NCBI RefSeq assembly: GCF_011397635.1
Contig: NC_064769.1
Coordinates: forward strand, 22,337,207-22,401,206
Length of the DNA stretch: 64,000 nt
Direction of reading: 5' to 3'
Origin: Epinephelus fuscoguttatus
Lineage: Eukaryota > Chordata > Actinopteri > Perciformes > Serranidae
Part shown: positions 43,040 through 58,626 of the stretch, piece by piece
Layout of the letters: each line of letters opens with the position of its first letter
How positions within the stretch are numbered: position 1 is the stretch's first letter
Notes under the pieces: model-generated
The model's input: the letters and a program-made list of their open reading frames with translations, nothing else
What the model was told of the DNA's origin: nothing
Database searches by the model: none
Made by a program: the position numbers and the translations under genes

Positions 43040-43795
43040 AACTTTCCCTCTATCCTGTTGTGCTATTTATTAACTGAGATTGTTTTGGTGTGAGTTGCAG
43101 AGTGTTGGAGATATCAACCTAAGAGATGTCTGCCTTTTCTTGAATATAATGGAGCTCGATGGCACTCAGCTCGTGGTGTTTGGATCACAATAAAAAGGAT
43201 ATTTGAAAAACTCAATTATCAGGACCCAGTTACTCAAGATAATCCACAGAGCTTGATGTGAGCATTTTTATTCAGGAGCTATTGTCTTTCTGCCGAACTT
43301 CACCCGCTAACTGTATCACTGCGCAGAAGAAAGTGTGCATCTACTGCTAGCTCACGTAGCACCACTGAGCTAGCTCATGTTACAGCTCAGCCAAGAAGGA
43401 CGCCACTTACGTTTACATCTCACGCTGTCACAAGCACGAGTCTCTCATCCATGAGTAGATGCACACTTCCTTCTGCTCAGTGATACATTTCGCATGTGTA
43501 GTTCAGGAGAGGGAAAGTAGCTCCTAAATGAAACTGCTCACAACAAGGTCTGTGGATTATCTTGACTAACCAGGTCACGATTTCTGCAAAGAGACATTGC
43601 TGCTGAGTTTTTCACATGTATTTTTCAGGCACTTTGAGCACCATAAGCAGATGCCATATTATATTGAAGAGAGGCAGACAATTCTACGGCCAATACACTC
43701 GGCAACTCACACCAAAACAATCAAGATTCATAAATAGCACTACAGGTAAGAGAGAAAATATATATTTCTAATTTGGGGGTGAACTGTCCCTTTAA
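43040..43795. mobile_element. Fold-back MITE, GGGACAGTTCACCCC family, copy 2
   Basis: Homologous to 13634-14390: TGTTGTGCTATTTATTAACT on the left, GTGTGCATCTACTGCTAGCT in the centre, and the right terminus GGGGGTGAACTGTCCCTTTA. The left terminus is degraded. It lies in camkk2 intron 1. Confidence 0.8.
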
Positions 43796-43838
43796 ATGAT
43801 TCATAATTTGCCAAATGGTAAACAGGGTTGACAAATCC

Positions 43839-44351
43839 AACCGCATCACTGCGCAGAAGGAAGTGTGTATCTACTGCTAGCTCGCGTAGCACCACTGAGC
43901 TAGCTAATGTTACAGCTCAGCTGAGGAGGACGCTAATGTTTAGGCTTTGTCTGGTGCTGTTACGAAAACAAGCCTGTCATCCATGTGTGGATGCGCGCAT
44001 CCTTCTGCGTGGTGGCGTAGTTAGTGGGTGTAGTTTGGCAGAAAGAAAATAGTTCTAACGTGAAACTGCTTAAAACAAGATCTGTAGATTATCTTGAGTA
44101 ACTGGGTCATGATTTCTGGGAAGAGACATTGCTGTTCAGTTTATCAGATGTATTTTTTTGGTGCTTTGAGCACCACATGCCGAGCGCCATCTTGTTCCAT
44201 TACCTTCAGGAGAAGGCAGACATCTCTACAGCTGATACCTCAACACTTCAACACTTGAAAACTCACACCAAAACAATCAGGACTGATAACTAGCACTACA
44301 GGTAAGAGGAAAAATATGTATGTTTGATTTTAGGGTGAACTGTCCCTTTAA
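43839..44351. mobile_element. Fold-back MITE, GGGACAGTTCACCCC family, copy 3 (left-truncated)
   Basis: It starts within the centre of the element (CATCACTGCGCAGAAGGAAG) and runs to the right terminus TAGGGTGAACTGTCCCTTTA. It lies 43 bp after copy 2 in the same orientation, which suggests a partial tandem duplication or a second insertion. Confidence 0.75.
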
Positions 44352-46947
44352 AGCAGTCTAACTGACATATTTGCCCTGTATGACCTCTACGTTTTCCCCA
44401 ACTGTTCGTAAAAGCAGATATTCTTGTGGCATTTACCGGTCAGGTAAAATGATCTTCATTTCATTCAGCTAAAAATAGAGGCTCTTGAAATCCACTTTGA
44501 CTTTTAACACACAGTATCACTGCCACCAAAGCAACACAATATGCCCCGATAAGTGCAGTCGGCCTCAGCGGACAGGAGAAAAATATAGAGCTATAACCCT
44601 GGATGATACTCGCAATGCACCAGCTACAGTAGGCTTTTTATATCCAGAGGAGAGGAGCTAACTTACTGAGCCTGACCTACTTTGATCTCAGATAAATGGT
44701 GAGACTCACATCAAGGACTGTTTCCATTCACATCAAGAGGTTTTTGTGCCGTTTCTGAATTGGTGATGGGAAAAGGTCTTTATGTGATATCATCACTTAA
44801 AGCAAGACACACAATACCTCTGCAGATCTCATTCTCAGCCCAGCAGGGTTTGGGAAATAGAGCTGAATATCAGTCAGATAGTTGTTCATTTTGTTTTTAG
44901 TGGTGTAATGTCTGCAGTCGTTGTCTGGCCGGCGGGATTTACAGTAGCATCAAGGGAGCTGAATGCCACAGTTTTTGAGGATGTTTCTGTATCAACAGCC
45001 GCTATTTGGGAGGCGAGTTTCTGAATGTACAAACTTGTGTTAGTCTCGAAGTCATAAGAATCTTTTACCTTGGAGCTGAGAGAGCTGCTGTGACACAACT
45101 AACTCACAAGTCCAATCTGTTTTAGTTGTGTCACCCACCTCTCACCAAAAATTAGCAAACTTTCAGCAAAACTGTGAAATATCAGATTCCTCCTTGCTAG
45201 ATATTCATGGACAAAAAAGAAAGCCTCCGACCTTGGTGGGCCGAAACAGCGAAGCCCCCGTAGTTCTTGGACGAGGATGCTCTGTATCATAGATAACTAA
45301 ACTACAAGCTAAAGCCCTAAACTTCCCTGCTCCCTGGTTATCGCAGACACTACGCAAAGACCAGGCAGTTAAATTTGATCCTTGTGAAACACCAACAGAT
45401 GCCTCCTCGCTCCAGATGCCGTCCTGTGCCTCTTATCGTAACTAAAGTCACATGACCCTGACCTTCACTATCTGGACAGGGAAGGGGAGGGGGAGAGAGG
45501 ACTTATCAGAGCTCGCTGGGGGTCCGAGCCATGTACAACATTAATAACAACACATACACAGCCCCACAGACGTACAAGTACAACACAGGGCCATCTGGAG
45601 CAGAGGAGGATCCCCAGCTTCATTAAAAGATCAACAGGACAACCCTGTCAGTGATCCGCGGAGCCGTGCAAGAGATAAGCCCCTGTAAATGGAGGGATGA
45701 GCGGCCTCGGCCAACTTAACCATAGTAGTGTTAATATCACACGACCACAGCTGAATGTCACTAACAATCTGAAATGTCTAATTGGCAGTCACCATATGTA
45801 ACTCCAAAATACACCACGGTTAGTCATTGTTGTGAAATACTACTGCAGAGTTATTGACTGAATCAACCCAAGGTGACGTCTTGAAATGTATTACTTTGTC
45901 TGACTAACAATCTAAAACCTAAATATATATAAAAATGATGTTCAACAGAGACACTGAGCAGTAATCCCTCAAATGTGCTTGACAAATTTGCTTGACTTTA
46001 ACAATTAACTGACATGTCATTTCACCTCTAGCTGATCATTTCTTTAGTTAAATATCTAAACACTCGTTTTCCAGTAGGTTTTTACAGAATAGTGAACATC
46101 TACGGAATAGGAAAATGCAGCCAAATCTGTCAACAAAAGACATACCTGCTTTCATTTCTCCCAACTCAAGAAAATAGGATTTACAGCCCATTTAATCGGC
46201 AGCAGAAATAGATGGTGCATTTTAAGTGTGTTTCAGCCTGTCATCATTAACCAAGCCACTGTATCCTTAGAAAAGGGCATTAATCTTAATCAGGAAGTCA
46301 GTTTGAACACATGTAATGAATTGAAGAGTGGTCTTACAGCACCCCAAACGCAAAGAGAAGGGAATCAGGGAAGAGATGTGGCATTAGAGGACCTGCAGGC
46401 CAATATAAGATTCAAAGAGGACATGTAAATGCAACTTTGGGAATTTAAAAAGCCAAACATAGTGGCAATGAAAGCAAAACTGCTTCAGTACAAGCAACAG
46501 CAGCATTAACTTACTTTGAGCATCGGTGAGAACTAAACGTCGATGCAATTAAACCTTTAAACCAATATTCATCACCTCGTATTCTTCTGCAGTTTCAGAA
46601 ATACAAACAACAACCATTTAGCTCCCCTAGTGCAGTAATGGCTATCTGTCACACACAACTGAGAGCTGTCACATTCACTGTAAACATTCACACGAGTAAA
46701 CACGTTATTATTATTTATTTTCACAGGGGGAAACGAGTGTTAGCGTCGACAGAGGTCCCACCAAGCTAACTGAGCTCTAAGCTCCAGAGCCCAACAGCTC
46801 GGCTAACGTTAGCAGCTGCCTCATCTGTCAAGATACAGATGTTGTTGGGCAGGAGTCAAGGATGCTAGTGCGGCTGAGTAACGTCCGGTGACACCGCAAC
46901 AGAAGGCAGACAAAACCAAACACTATCTCTAAAAAAATAACCCTTAC
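44352..46947. other. camkk2 intron 1, proximal part
   Basis: No repeat termini or known coding family. Two short minus-strand frames (44886-45098 and 45099-45290) have no recognisable family. This is mostly unique-looking sequence near the promoter and is a plausible place for regulatory DNA. Confidence 0.4.
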
Positions 46948-47040
46948 CTTAACGTGTTATTTCGGCCTTTAAGTCAGAATTAAGAGGTTCCTGCTTCTTC
47001 TTCGGCTGCGGTGAAAGTAGCGTCCGTACTACGACGGCTA
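46948..47040 (-). other. camkk2: camkk2 non-coding exon 1 (approximate 5' end)
   Basis: On the minus strand the sequence CGTTAAG|GTAAGGG at 46948 is a strong donor, preceded by CG-containing sequence free of an ATG that would be required for coding. The 5' end is estimated only. It would splice to the exon at 40249, making intron 1 about 6.7 kb. Confidence 0.5.
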
Positions 47041-47160
47041 AGCTAGCCGTTAGAGGAGCGGAGACAGACTGATAGCCGATGTTGTGATGGACCAATCCAG
47101 CTGAGCTCACAGGTCCCGTGTTTCACACAGAGGAAGTGTTGGGGACACGGGCAGTGTGGT
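47041..47160 (-). promoter_or_regulatory. Putative camkk2 promoter with inverted CCAAT box
   Basis: CCAAT on the plus strand at 47092-47096 gives ATTGG on the transcribed strand, an NF-Y-type box, placed shortly upstream of the presumed exon 1. The surrounding DNA is locally enriched in CpG compared with neighbours. No TATA box was recognised. The transcription start is inferred only. Confidence 0.4.
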
Positions 47161-47526
47161 GGCTTCAAGGAAATAATTACAGCAACATGCCTCACAAGGA
47201 GCGGAGGAGGTGCGGGCTGCCGTTTGTTCCCCTTTTTGTGTCACTCACGACCTCGAAATGAAACACTTGGCTCTTGGAGGATTTCTGCTCCAGGCACTTT
47301 GTGGCCGACTGGCTCCCCCCTGTGGTGAGAGGGAGAGTTGCACCCTGGAGCTCAGCAGCTTTGTGCAGTATGGTTTTTACACTGTTTTTAATATTAATTT
47401 AATCCTAACAAAAATACAATTAAAAAATGGGTTAAATAGCATAATATTCAGGTCTACAAATAGTATAGACTCCACGGTAAATACATATCCTATCAAGCAT
47501 TACAGTGACCAAGTGATTAGCTTTTT

Positions 47527-48456
47527 AAAGGGACAGCTCACCACAAAATCAAGCTTAGATACTTCTACTCTTGTACATAGTGCTATTTATCAGTTTAGAT
47601 AGATTTTTTAAATTCTTTTTACTGTCATGATATAATTTCATAGATCTTGCTCACTGTGAAATTATTAAGTGAGAACTTGTATTGACATACAATGATAAAT
47701 AGCAATGGATAACACCAAGTTATGTAATGGCACAGGTTTGAATTTTTAAGTATGTTATCGTAATTTTGGTGTCACAGAAAAATGAATTCCATTAATTCCA
47801 TTTCTTATTTCATGGTTCATAATCATTTTTTTTTCTTTCGGGTTTTTAACCTTCCTGCACAGCAACATAAGGCTGAGAATTAATATGAGAAAAATGGAAG
47901 AAAAATAAATTAGTCACACACACGTGCAAAATAAATAAAATAGATTGATAACCTAGATAATCTAGATTGTTTTGGTGTGAGTTGTTGAGTGTGGGAGCAA
48001 TCTCTCAAATATAATGGAACCAAATAGCACTTAGTTTGTGGTGTGACAGCATGGTGATGTGTTTGGTGGGCAGGGGTGTAAATATAGACATTGCAGGCAG
48101 TAGGATTGCACTGAAGCCCCTGGGGTGGAGGGGCCCGTAGAGAGGGGGCCCTTGCAAGTGATTCAGATTTCTACCTTGGAAATATACCTGTGTTTGAAGA
48201 GTAATGATTATAAAAAGAATAATAGTAATTCAAAAACCATGCCCTCAAAAAGGCAAAGCCATCCACATCAGGGTTTTTGTTTTTATATTTTTAAATAGTC
48301 TGTATAGCTACCTATAAAATCTATAAATTAACTATAAAAACTATTCAATATAACAATTCATTTCTTACTTTCTTTGATTTTTTTTGGCAGATATGCAGTG
48401 ATTGTGGGTATTATGTATGTTGATGTCCAATGTAAAGTCTCTATTTGTGTCGAGAC

Positions 48457-48504
<48 letters not shown>

Positions 48505-48834
48505 AGCCTGCACTAGGGGCTGTCATCATAGTGTGCACTGGGGCCCGTCCTAACTTCCTTGAGCCAATGTTGGTGTGTGTAGTTTGGTAGAAAGCAAATA
48601 GTTCCTACATGAAAGCGCTCACAAGACCTGTAAGTCATCTTGAGTATTTGAGTCCTGATTACTGGATAGAGACAGAAAACCACAAGCCGAGAGCCATCTA
48701 ATTCCATTATATTCCAGAGAAGCCCGATACCTCCAACACTCTGCAATTCGCACCAAAACAGTCTAGACTGATGAACAGCACTACACGAGAAAGGAAAAAT
48801 ATCTTGTCTTGATTTTGGGGTGAGCTGTCCCTTT
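47527..48834. mobile_element. Fold-back MITE, GGGACAGTTCACCCC family, copy 4, interrupted
   Basis: The left end TTAAAGGGACAGCTCACC at 47525-47542 and the right end GGGGTGAGCTGTCCCTTTGA at 48817-48836 are both present. Family sequence appears at 47576-47605, 47956-48050 and 48560-48834. The gaps are insertions, one carrying a (CA)22 run (48459-48502) and GGGGCCC-rich hAT-like sequence starting CAGGGGTGTAAATATAGAC near 48073. Confidence 0.75.
48459..48502. repeat. (CA)22 microsatellite
   Basis: A pure 44-bp run inside the insertion within MITE copy 4. Confidence 0.95.
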
Positions 48835-49252
48835 GACTGCCCACCTACCCATCAAGTTCTCTGTCAGACAGTCGGACAAACGTGCCTTCATTGGTTTACA
48901 ATTTCACAAACCTGAGCAAAGACTGAGGCCAGGACATTCTTTTAAACATTTTTAGACAATAGTCAAATTTGACCTCAAGACATGTGAGGTGTAACTGATG
49001 TATCTTGCCACCCACCAAATACTAAACATTACATTTCTTAACTTTGACTAATATTTGTTGCAAAATATCTGTGATGCAAAATCCAACTGAGGCATGTAGG
49101 ATGCTGAGAACTAAGGTGATCAAATGAAGAGTAGACATTCAAAAATCAAGCATTTGTAGCCTTCAAAGAGGACCCAAAAAAAAAAAAAAAGGTTGTCACC
49201 AGTAATATCTAAGTTGAATTCACGAGGACAGGACACATCAAATTGAAATATG

Positions 49253-49258
49253 TTTATT
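49253..49258 (-). terminator. snrpd3 polyadenylation signal
   Basis: TTTATT on the plus strand is AATAAA on the transcribed strand, about 140 nt downstream of the snrpd3 stop codon. It is the first canonical signal after the stop. Confidence 0.75.
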
Positions 49259-49399
49259 TCCATAAAAAATGAAAGTAAGTTGCTAAATTGCAAAGCACAG
49301 GATTGCAAAATATACCAAAGAGATCCAATCCAAAGACAACAAAATTAAAAAAGAAACAAAAGACTATACAATGCAACAATCTGGACACAGCTGGAGCAA

Positions 49400-51815
<2,416 letters not shown>

Positions 51816-52530
51816 TCAGCTGTGTTCCTGAAAAACAAGGATTGCAGGAAATGTTACAAAATGCAGTCACTGTCACCAACATCTTCCTACAATCTACCTC
51901 TACTTCAAGACAATTAAATTACTTCTGTTTTATTTCATTCAAACTGAAAACAAACCACAAATCGGGTGAGTCAATATCAATGTGTTATGTGAATCTGTTA
52001 GTTGCATTAGCCATCTCTATGTTGCTTTAGCTCTGAGGCTGTACACATAACGTTAATCAGTGTAAATCGTAACTATGGCTTGGGATATTACAATAAACTA
52101 TTACATATTAATTATATACCTTTGGTAGGATGCAATGCTTCAATACTATAACTCAGACCTGGTAAATATGACCAGGTTTTCTGTTAAAGCAGATCAACTT
52201 AGCCGCTAGCTATATTAGCTACATTAGCTAACGGTAGACTTCTATGAATTACAACTACAAAACTCTTAAGGTATCGTTATCTAATAAATGTTCAGACCTC
52301 CATAGATTATTTTAAAGGAATTACTACAAACTAAAGCCTCATGCAACTTAAATACGTAACTCAATTTAACATTAACATTTGATTCTTTACTGAAGAAACT
52401 TTGGGTTCTGCAAACAGGCGGAACCATGTTAGCACCGAATGAATGGACTATTAGAAACAACGCAGACAAACACCACTGTTGACTAAACTACGTGATAGCG
52501 CGATTTTTAAAAACATAATAAGACGGTTAC

Positions 52531-52600
52531 CTTTATCTTTTCTTGGAAACTGGTAGCGTTTGTTGTTTCTTCTTACCGACTAAGCAACGTGCGCTTGTCG
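52531..52600 (-). other. snrpd3: snrpd3 non-coding exon 1 (approximate 5' end)
   Basis: The donor GATAAAG|GTAACC at 52531 on the minus strand follows a CG-containing sequence without an in-frame start. The acceptor upstream of the coding start (TTGTTTTTCAG|GAACAC, exon from 51827) fits. The 5' end is estimated. Confidence 0.65.
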
Positions 52601-52705
52601 CTTTCTTCGCGTACCTTTTGGAGCCTTTTCCGCCTACCCACAATGCCACAGTGGTTCAAAGAATTACTTCCGGTGGTGCTTTGCGTTGCATTGTGGGATT
52701 TGGTG
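52601..52705 (-). promoter_or_regulatory. snrpd3 core promoter: ETS site flanked by two Staf/ZNF143-like sites
   Basis: ACTTCCGG (52666-52673; CCGGAAGT on the transcribed strand) is a typical ETS/GABP site. On either side are oppositely oriented TACCCACAATGCC (52635-52647) and, on the complement, TCCCACAATGCAACGC (52683-52698), both fitting the CCCANNATGC core of the Staf/ZNF143 consensus. No TATA box. This fits a housekeeping promoter. Confidence 0.6.
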
Positions 52706-52879
52706 TTTTGAGCTAATATATCGTCTCCAGGAGAAAACCCCTGATTTGTTTATGGGGTTATTGTTTGATGTTGGATGGACTAGAACTGAAGGACAAAAAG
52801 TGTAATAATAAGCATATTCGTCAAATATTTCAGAGAAAGAACAATGCTGTAGCTAGACGGAAGTTCTTTTGGAGTTCTC

Positions 52880-53380
52880 AGATTGTGGACCTGGCTTTTA
52901 CCCCACAAATATTGCATCTCTAACAAAATCAAAGAAATTCACATTAAAATTTTACATAAAATTTACCCCGTTAATTGTTTTATCGCCAAATTTACCGAAA
53001 TAGATGATTTATGTTCTTTTTGTAACCAATGTGTTGAAACTATTTGACATTTATTTTTTGATTGTAGAATCACAAAAGCTTTCTGGTCAGCTCTTAATCT
53101 CCATTTTTTCAACTCTGCCAATATCAAATACTCCTTTACATTAAGAGATATCATCTGCTACTACAATAACAAAAATAACAAAGATTTTGAGTTTTTATTA
53201 AATTTTGTAATCCTTCATGCTAAATTTTACATTCACAAACAAAAATTTGCCAAATCTTGCCCCAATTTTAAATCCTGCCTCTTAGAATTTGATTACACTA
53301 TGAAATCCTTACATTTAATTGAAAACAGTAAAAGTATCAAAACTTACTGCTCATTATGAAACGTTTTTCCCATCCTCTGA
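52880..53380 (+). mobile_element. L1-like LINE remnant (end of ORF2)
   Basis: A degraded plus frame reads KEIHIKILHKIYPVN, then DLCSFCNQCVETI, a stop, HLFFDCRITKAFWSALN. The C-x2-C...H...C cluster followed by FW is the C-terminal signature of L1/Tx1-type reverse transcriptase ORFs. In-frame stops show it is dead. It may extend to about 53560. Confidence 0.65.
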
Positions 53381-53560
53381 CTAAAATCTGTTGCTTATTT
53401 TTATTGTCCTGTTATACTGTCTTTATGTCTGTACCAACACTTTTTAGAGTCTTGTATGTATTTTTTGCATTGTCCCATTTGTGGTGTACCTGCTTGTTTG
53501 TTTATTTTGTGTATGACGGCAATGAAAATTTGACTGACGCTCTGTTTTCCTGACCCTCGG

Positions 53561-56500
53561 TCATCTCTGTCACCACACAGCAAGTTTTTGTATAGATTTA
53601 CATGTAGTTCAGTCAGGCTTAACTCAATAGAGGGACACCCAGGATACTTTTTACTGGTCCTAGCACCCTCCAGCATCATATATTAAAAGTATAATTTCAT
53701 GGATTTAGTGGAACTTTTTTTTTCAAGGTCAAAAGCAAAGTGTCAGTGTCTTACAGTCATGGTCTGTGTAAAATGGTGTTAATATTGGATGGTCTGTGTG
53801 TGCCTATCCAAGTTATTTGGTGTCTTTTCCTAAGCTTTGGTGGTAAGTCTTTTAAATAAAACACATCTTCAAAGGAAATTTGAATGTATTATACCTGTAT
53901 TTTGGGGTACTACTACCCAAAACCAATTTTTTAACCACATTTTCCACTTACAGTTTGTGCCACACTGCTCCTATAGCTGCGTCTACTTCTATTATGTGTA
54001 TACATTCTTGTGTATAGACATATTATATATATATGTTTAGTATCTACAATGTCATCATCTTTCGTTGTAGGTTTGACACCTATGTAGGGAATTGTAGCAC
54101 GGGGGAGATGAAGGGTTGACGTGGAGATATGGAGTGTGTGTGGGCTGACTGCTTCTATAAGCAACTTTGAGCATTTTACTCATATTATCATTATCTTTTT
54201 TTCATTTACTTAAAGCATTTCATTTAAATTTAGAAGCAATATGGAATGCTGTGCCTCTTGATGATGTGCCAAAAAGAGACACCCTGTAGGCATCTTAAGA
54301 GTCTTAGATGGACTGGCCCCAGGCAATGTTGTAAAGAACCTGACTGCTCCATAGCCTGTGCAGAGTGCAGAGATATGTGCATGAATATGCCAGCACAGCT
54401 GGTGTCATTTAAGGTCTCACTGTGAGTGCGGATACGCATCGTGGTTGTCATGGAAATAGAAATTGGTGTGTGCAGAAAATTCAGTGATAATATGGTTTAT
54501 AACCTAACCTAACCTTTGTTTGGATTCAAAAAAGGTCCTTTTGGGTCTGTACCTGCCAAAGTGCACATATACACTGAGAACAGTTCATATCTGATGGTTG
54601 TATGTGAAAGAACATCCTGGAAAACCAACGTTTAGACATAAATTCCACAAAAATAGCATGTTTAGAAGCAGAGATATAGATATATAGATTCTATGTAAAC
54701 CAACAACCTCCCGCACACATACACTAACATCACGCATGCTGTACATTTAGACTTTTAGAAATTTAAACAGGTACAAATGGAAATTTGCTTTTTCGTTTGT
54801 CCCCAGAGTGGTGTCTCACTGAAGCGAAGCCTATACACCAGATGTTTCCTGTATCATGTGGGTCCATGTCTTCATCACATCAGCCTGAGAGAGAACAGAA
54901 ATAGAATCCTAGAATAAACATCGCCTACAAACAAACGTGTTATTAAATTATTCTGCTAATTTGCTTGTACTTTCTCAGATGACTCATATATATTTTGCAT
55001 GCCAATGTCATGCTTCCTATATAGTATTTTATCACTGAATAGCACACTATAAAGACAACCACTGGATTGTTTCCTGTCGGGGCATCATACCATCATATAC
55101 CCTGCCGGAGCCTTGTGTGTGGTTTTTAAGACAGATGATGGGGTCTGTGAGGTAGATTAGGTGGCTGTTATTGTCCGTACCTTCAGCAGTCTGTTGTTTA
55201 TTTGGGATTTTTTTTATTTATTGTGCTGAAATGACTCAGACATGAATCACCCCTAATCACATAATTTTTATAACCCTTATCTCATGCTTGTCAACGTGGT
55301 GCAAAAAAAACAAAGCATTAAAATGAAATGGCTTTATTCATTTTAATATCCCTGGGCATGACCACAAAGTATAACAACCGATATGCATTATTTTTGAATA
55401 AACACACAGTACATGCACCAAGTACATACCCATGTATGTTTACTCCTGGAGACATGTCTGTGGCATTGCTTTAAGGCACGTAAATGTTGCTTAATGCAGG
55501 CCTTCCCCACAGTAAGAAGGCTTTTTAATGAGGAACGAGAAAGCATAATGGCATAATAAAAGACATCATCCAATGAACCTTCATTTGATTTCCATTGCAT
55601 TAGCCTCATTGACTGGCGTCAGCAGCCAGGCTACTCTGTAAACACCTCTTGCTGAGTAGTCTGTGACCATGTGTATGTACTCTACGTGAGTGTACCTGTG
55701 TTTTTCATGGTGTCTATTTGTACAGGCTCGACTCTGAAAGTAGCCGCACTACAGACATATGGAGTGATATTTGGATAGATTAAACAAGCTCTTTGTTTTG
55801 GATGGTTGGTAACTGACCTGTATACATTGGGTGCCTTTGACGCATATGTCACATAGCTGTTGAGCCAGCAACGGACACGTGTTGCCTGGCAGTTATCAAA
55901 TCACTCATCAAACTAGCAACATCTAATGTTCTGTAGCTATCCTGCACTTTGAGAAATGACTTTTTAACTGATCTTTACACAAGAGATGGTGCTTCAGTGT
56001 CACTGATTTCCCCTAAATGTTTTATGGTTCATTCAGGCCATTAGTCACAACTCCTTGTAGGATACACTTCAGTCCATGGGTGCTTCATCTGTAACAGTAT
56101 GGAGTCTGTGGTATGTATCGGGTGAAGTCAGGCAATTTGTGACATCAGGTAAAATGAGACAAATAAGATTTTACATCCTGGGCTCTTTAAATATCCACAG
56201 CCAGTCACCAAACATGTTGCTTTTTATCTAGAAATGTCATTTACATGAAACAATCATTTTGGCGGTCTGAGATAACTAGAATGAGCAGAACAAATATTCA
56301 CAGAATCACTGGTCCCAGTAATTGCATGATAAGCTACGTGACATGTTGTTCCTCTTTTTGGTAAAAAGAGCCCACAACAATAAGGGTAGTTATACCATTA
56401 CAACAAAAGTGGTTTGAGGATGTTGAATTTTGTTAACTGTTGCAGCAGTGGTTCCCATGTGGTGGGTCCAAAAGTGGGTCCATTCTGAATGGATCACAAG

Positions 56501-57271
56501 TGACCTGCGTATGTGTCAAGTTTGTAAAAAGACACTTTATTTTGAAATATAGTGATTTTCCAGCATAGAGCTGGAAGTGCTGTTTCCTGCTGTAGAGTGA
56601 GTGACTAATGGACAGCTGCTTGACAGAGACAGCAAACTGGCTCAACGACATGGCCAAATGCAAGTAGGATGCTGAATATATTAAAATGCATGGACCTTAA
56701 ACTACTGACTAAGGAGAAATCTGGATCCTGTAGCTGGACCAGTTTGGAATTACTGTTTTACAGGGAAGGGTTTTGAGTGAGTTCTTAATGCATTCAGGTA
56801 AAATGGGACAAAAAATTAAGCAAAAATTGAACATTTTTCTAACATAAAACCATTATGTTTTTAGGGCTCCCTATTAATTAAAAACATTTTTAGGATTTTT
56901 GTCACTTAAAAGATATTAGTGCAGTGAGTCCAGAATTAGTCATCACTGTTACACCCATGCACAGGAGTGTCCATTTTGTATATTGACAATATGACACCAA
57001 GGAAACAGGCAGCATAAGAGAAAGCATGGCAAAAAAATGGGGTGATCTTTCTAGATAAAAAGTCAGGTAGCATTAATGATTTAATGAATTAATGAATGAA
57101 CTAGTAAATGGATTTAACCATTTAAAAAACAAACATGACTGTCCCACTTTACCTTACCAGCTGTCCTATATTACCCGAACATGTTATCAGAGTGAGGTTG
57201 GGGTTTTCGATATGCTTAAAGGTCAAAAGTTTCTCAAGAATTTTACAAGGCAATGTATTTTCTATATAGAA
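53561..57271. other. Intergenic DNA between snrpd3 and adora2a
   Basis: No gene was recognised. The phrase GGTAAAATGRGACAA at 56153 and 56796 and its complement near 57138-57155 hint at an old DNA element between 56150 and 57160. All frames are short and lack families. Confidence 0.45.
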
Positions 57272-57975
57272 ATACACTGGCTTGCAAAAGTATTTACCCC
57301 CCTTGGCATTCTCTCTATTTTGTTGCCTTACAACCTGGATTTTAAAAGGAATTTGGGGGGGTTGTATCATTTGATCTACACAACATAACTACCACTTTGA
57401 AGATGCAAAAAAAAAAAATTTTTTTGAAACAAACAAGAAATACAACAAAGAACAGAAAACATGAGCATGCGTAATTATTCACCCACGCCAAAGTCAATTC
57501 TTCGTACAGCCACCTTTTGCAGCAATTACAGCTACAAGTCTCTTCGGGTATGTCTCTATGAGCTTGGCACATCTAGCCACTGGAATGTTTGTCGATTCCT
57601 CATGGCGAAACTGCGCTAGCTCCTTCAAGTTGGATGGATTCCACTTGTGTGCAGCAATCATTAAGTCGTACCACAGAATCTCAATTGGATTGAGGTCTGG
57701 TTTCTCCTTAAACCACTGGAGTGTTGCTTTACCAGTGTGTTTAGGGTCCTTATCCTGAAGGTGAACCTCTGTCCCAGTCTCAAATCTCTGGAAGACTCAA
57801 ACAGGTTTCCCTCAAGGATTTCTCTGTGCCATCCACCTTTCCTTCAATTCTGACCAGTTTCCCTGTCCCTGCCAATGAAAAACATCCCCACAGCATGACG
57901 CTGCGACCACCATGCTTCACTGTGGGGATGGTGTTCCCAGCATGTTGACAAAGGACAAATACATCTGCACACACC
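57272..57975 (-). mobile_element. Tc1-like transposon remnant
   Basis: The left terminus TACACTGGCTTGCAAAAGTA is a Tc1-type end. The minus frame 57974-57780 contains [20 protein letters not shown], the hallmark GGxxMLWGCF region of Tc1 transposases, and continues [15 protein letters not shown]. Frameshifts and truncation make it non-functional. Confidence 0.85.
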
Positions 57976-58110
57976 GCTTTTCAGTTCAAGGGACTGCATA
58001 GCAGAGACACATAACAAGTTCTAAAAGTTACACTCAAGGTAGACTTAAGGATTTTACGTGGTTTTCTGGGTAATCTAAAGAAAACAGCAAACCAATAAGT
58101 ATTTAAGACT

Positions 58111-58214
58111 TTTATTTCTCCAGTAAATAAAAACAGTGCAGATGGCCATTGGGCTACAAAAGGTGACCTGATGCAACGTTATAAAAAAGCAGTTCAAGAA
58201 TTTAAATGTTTATT
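58111..58214 (-). terminator. Candidate adora2a polyadenylation signals
   Basis: AATAAA on the transcribed strand occurs at 58209-58214 and again at 58111-58116, about 415 and 510 nt after the stop codon. Either could end the mRNA. Confidence 0.5.
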
Positions 58215-58626
58215 GTGCATTGCACAATACAGTACAGTTGATAAAGCATTGTTTCCTGCACATTAAAATGCACATAATTTAAAAGGCATGCAAACTAAAA
58301 AAAGAACATTTATCTGGGAGACAGAACACACTGAAAAAGATGTCATTGTATGTCAAAAAAGTGTAAGCATGAGCCCATTTTTAACATCCACATGTTGTAT
58401 GCTTGTAGATGCGATCCAACTCAGACATGGTTGATGAGAAAAAGTGATAAATCAGGCCAAGATGTTCCCTGGCAACCAGTTTAAGTGACTTCAGATAGCT
58501 ATTGATTTGCTGAGGTTTCATTAACCCGTGTTCATATTGTCATGTTCACACATTGTCATTTGTTTTATGGCAATAGAAATATACTTTAAATACCTGAATA
58601 TCTTTCTAAACACCTTAATATCTTTG

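Noticed and set aside
47210..47602. 130-codon plus-strand frame upstream of camkk2
   Set aside because: No family, no splice or promoter context, and its 3' half runs into the MITE at 47527.
57780..57974. A host gene encoding the [15 protein letters not shown] protein
   Set aside because: This is the Tc1-like transposase signature; the frame is truncated and shifted.
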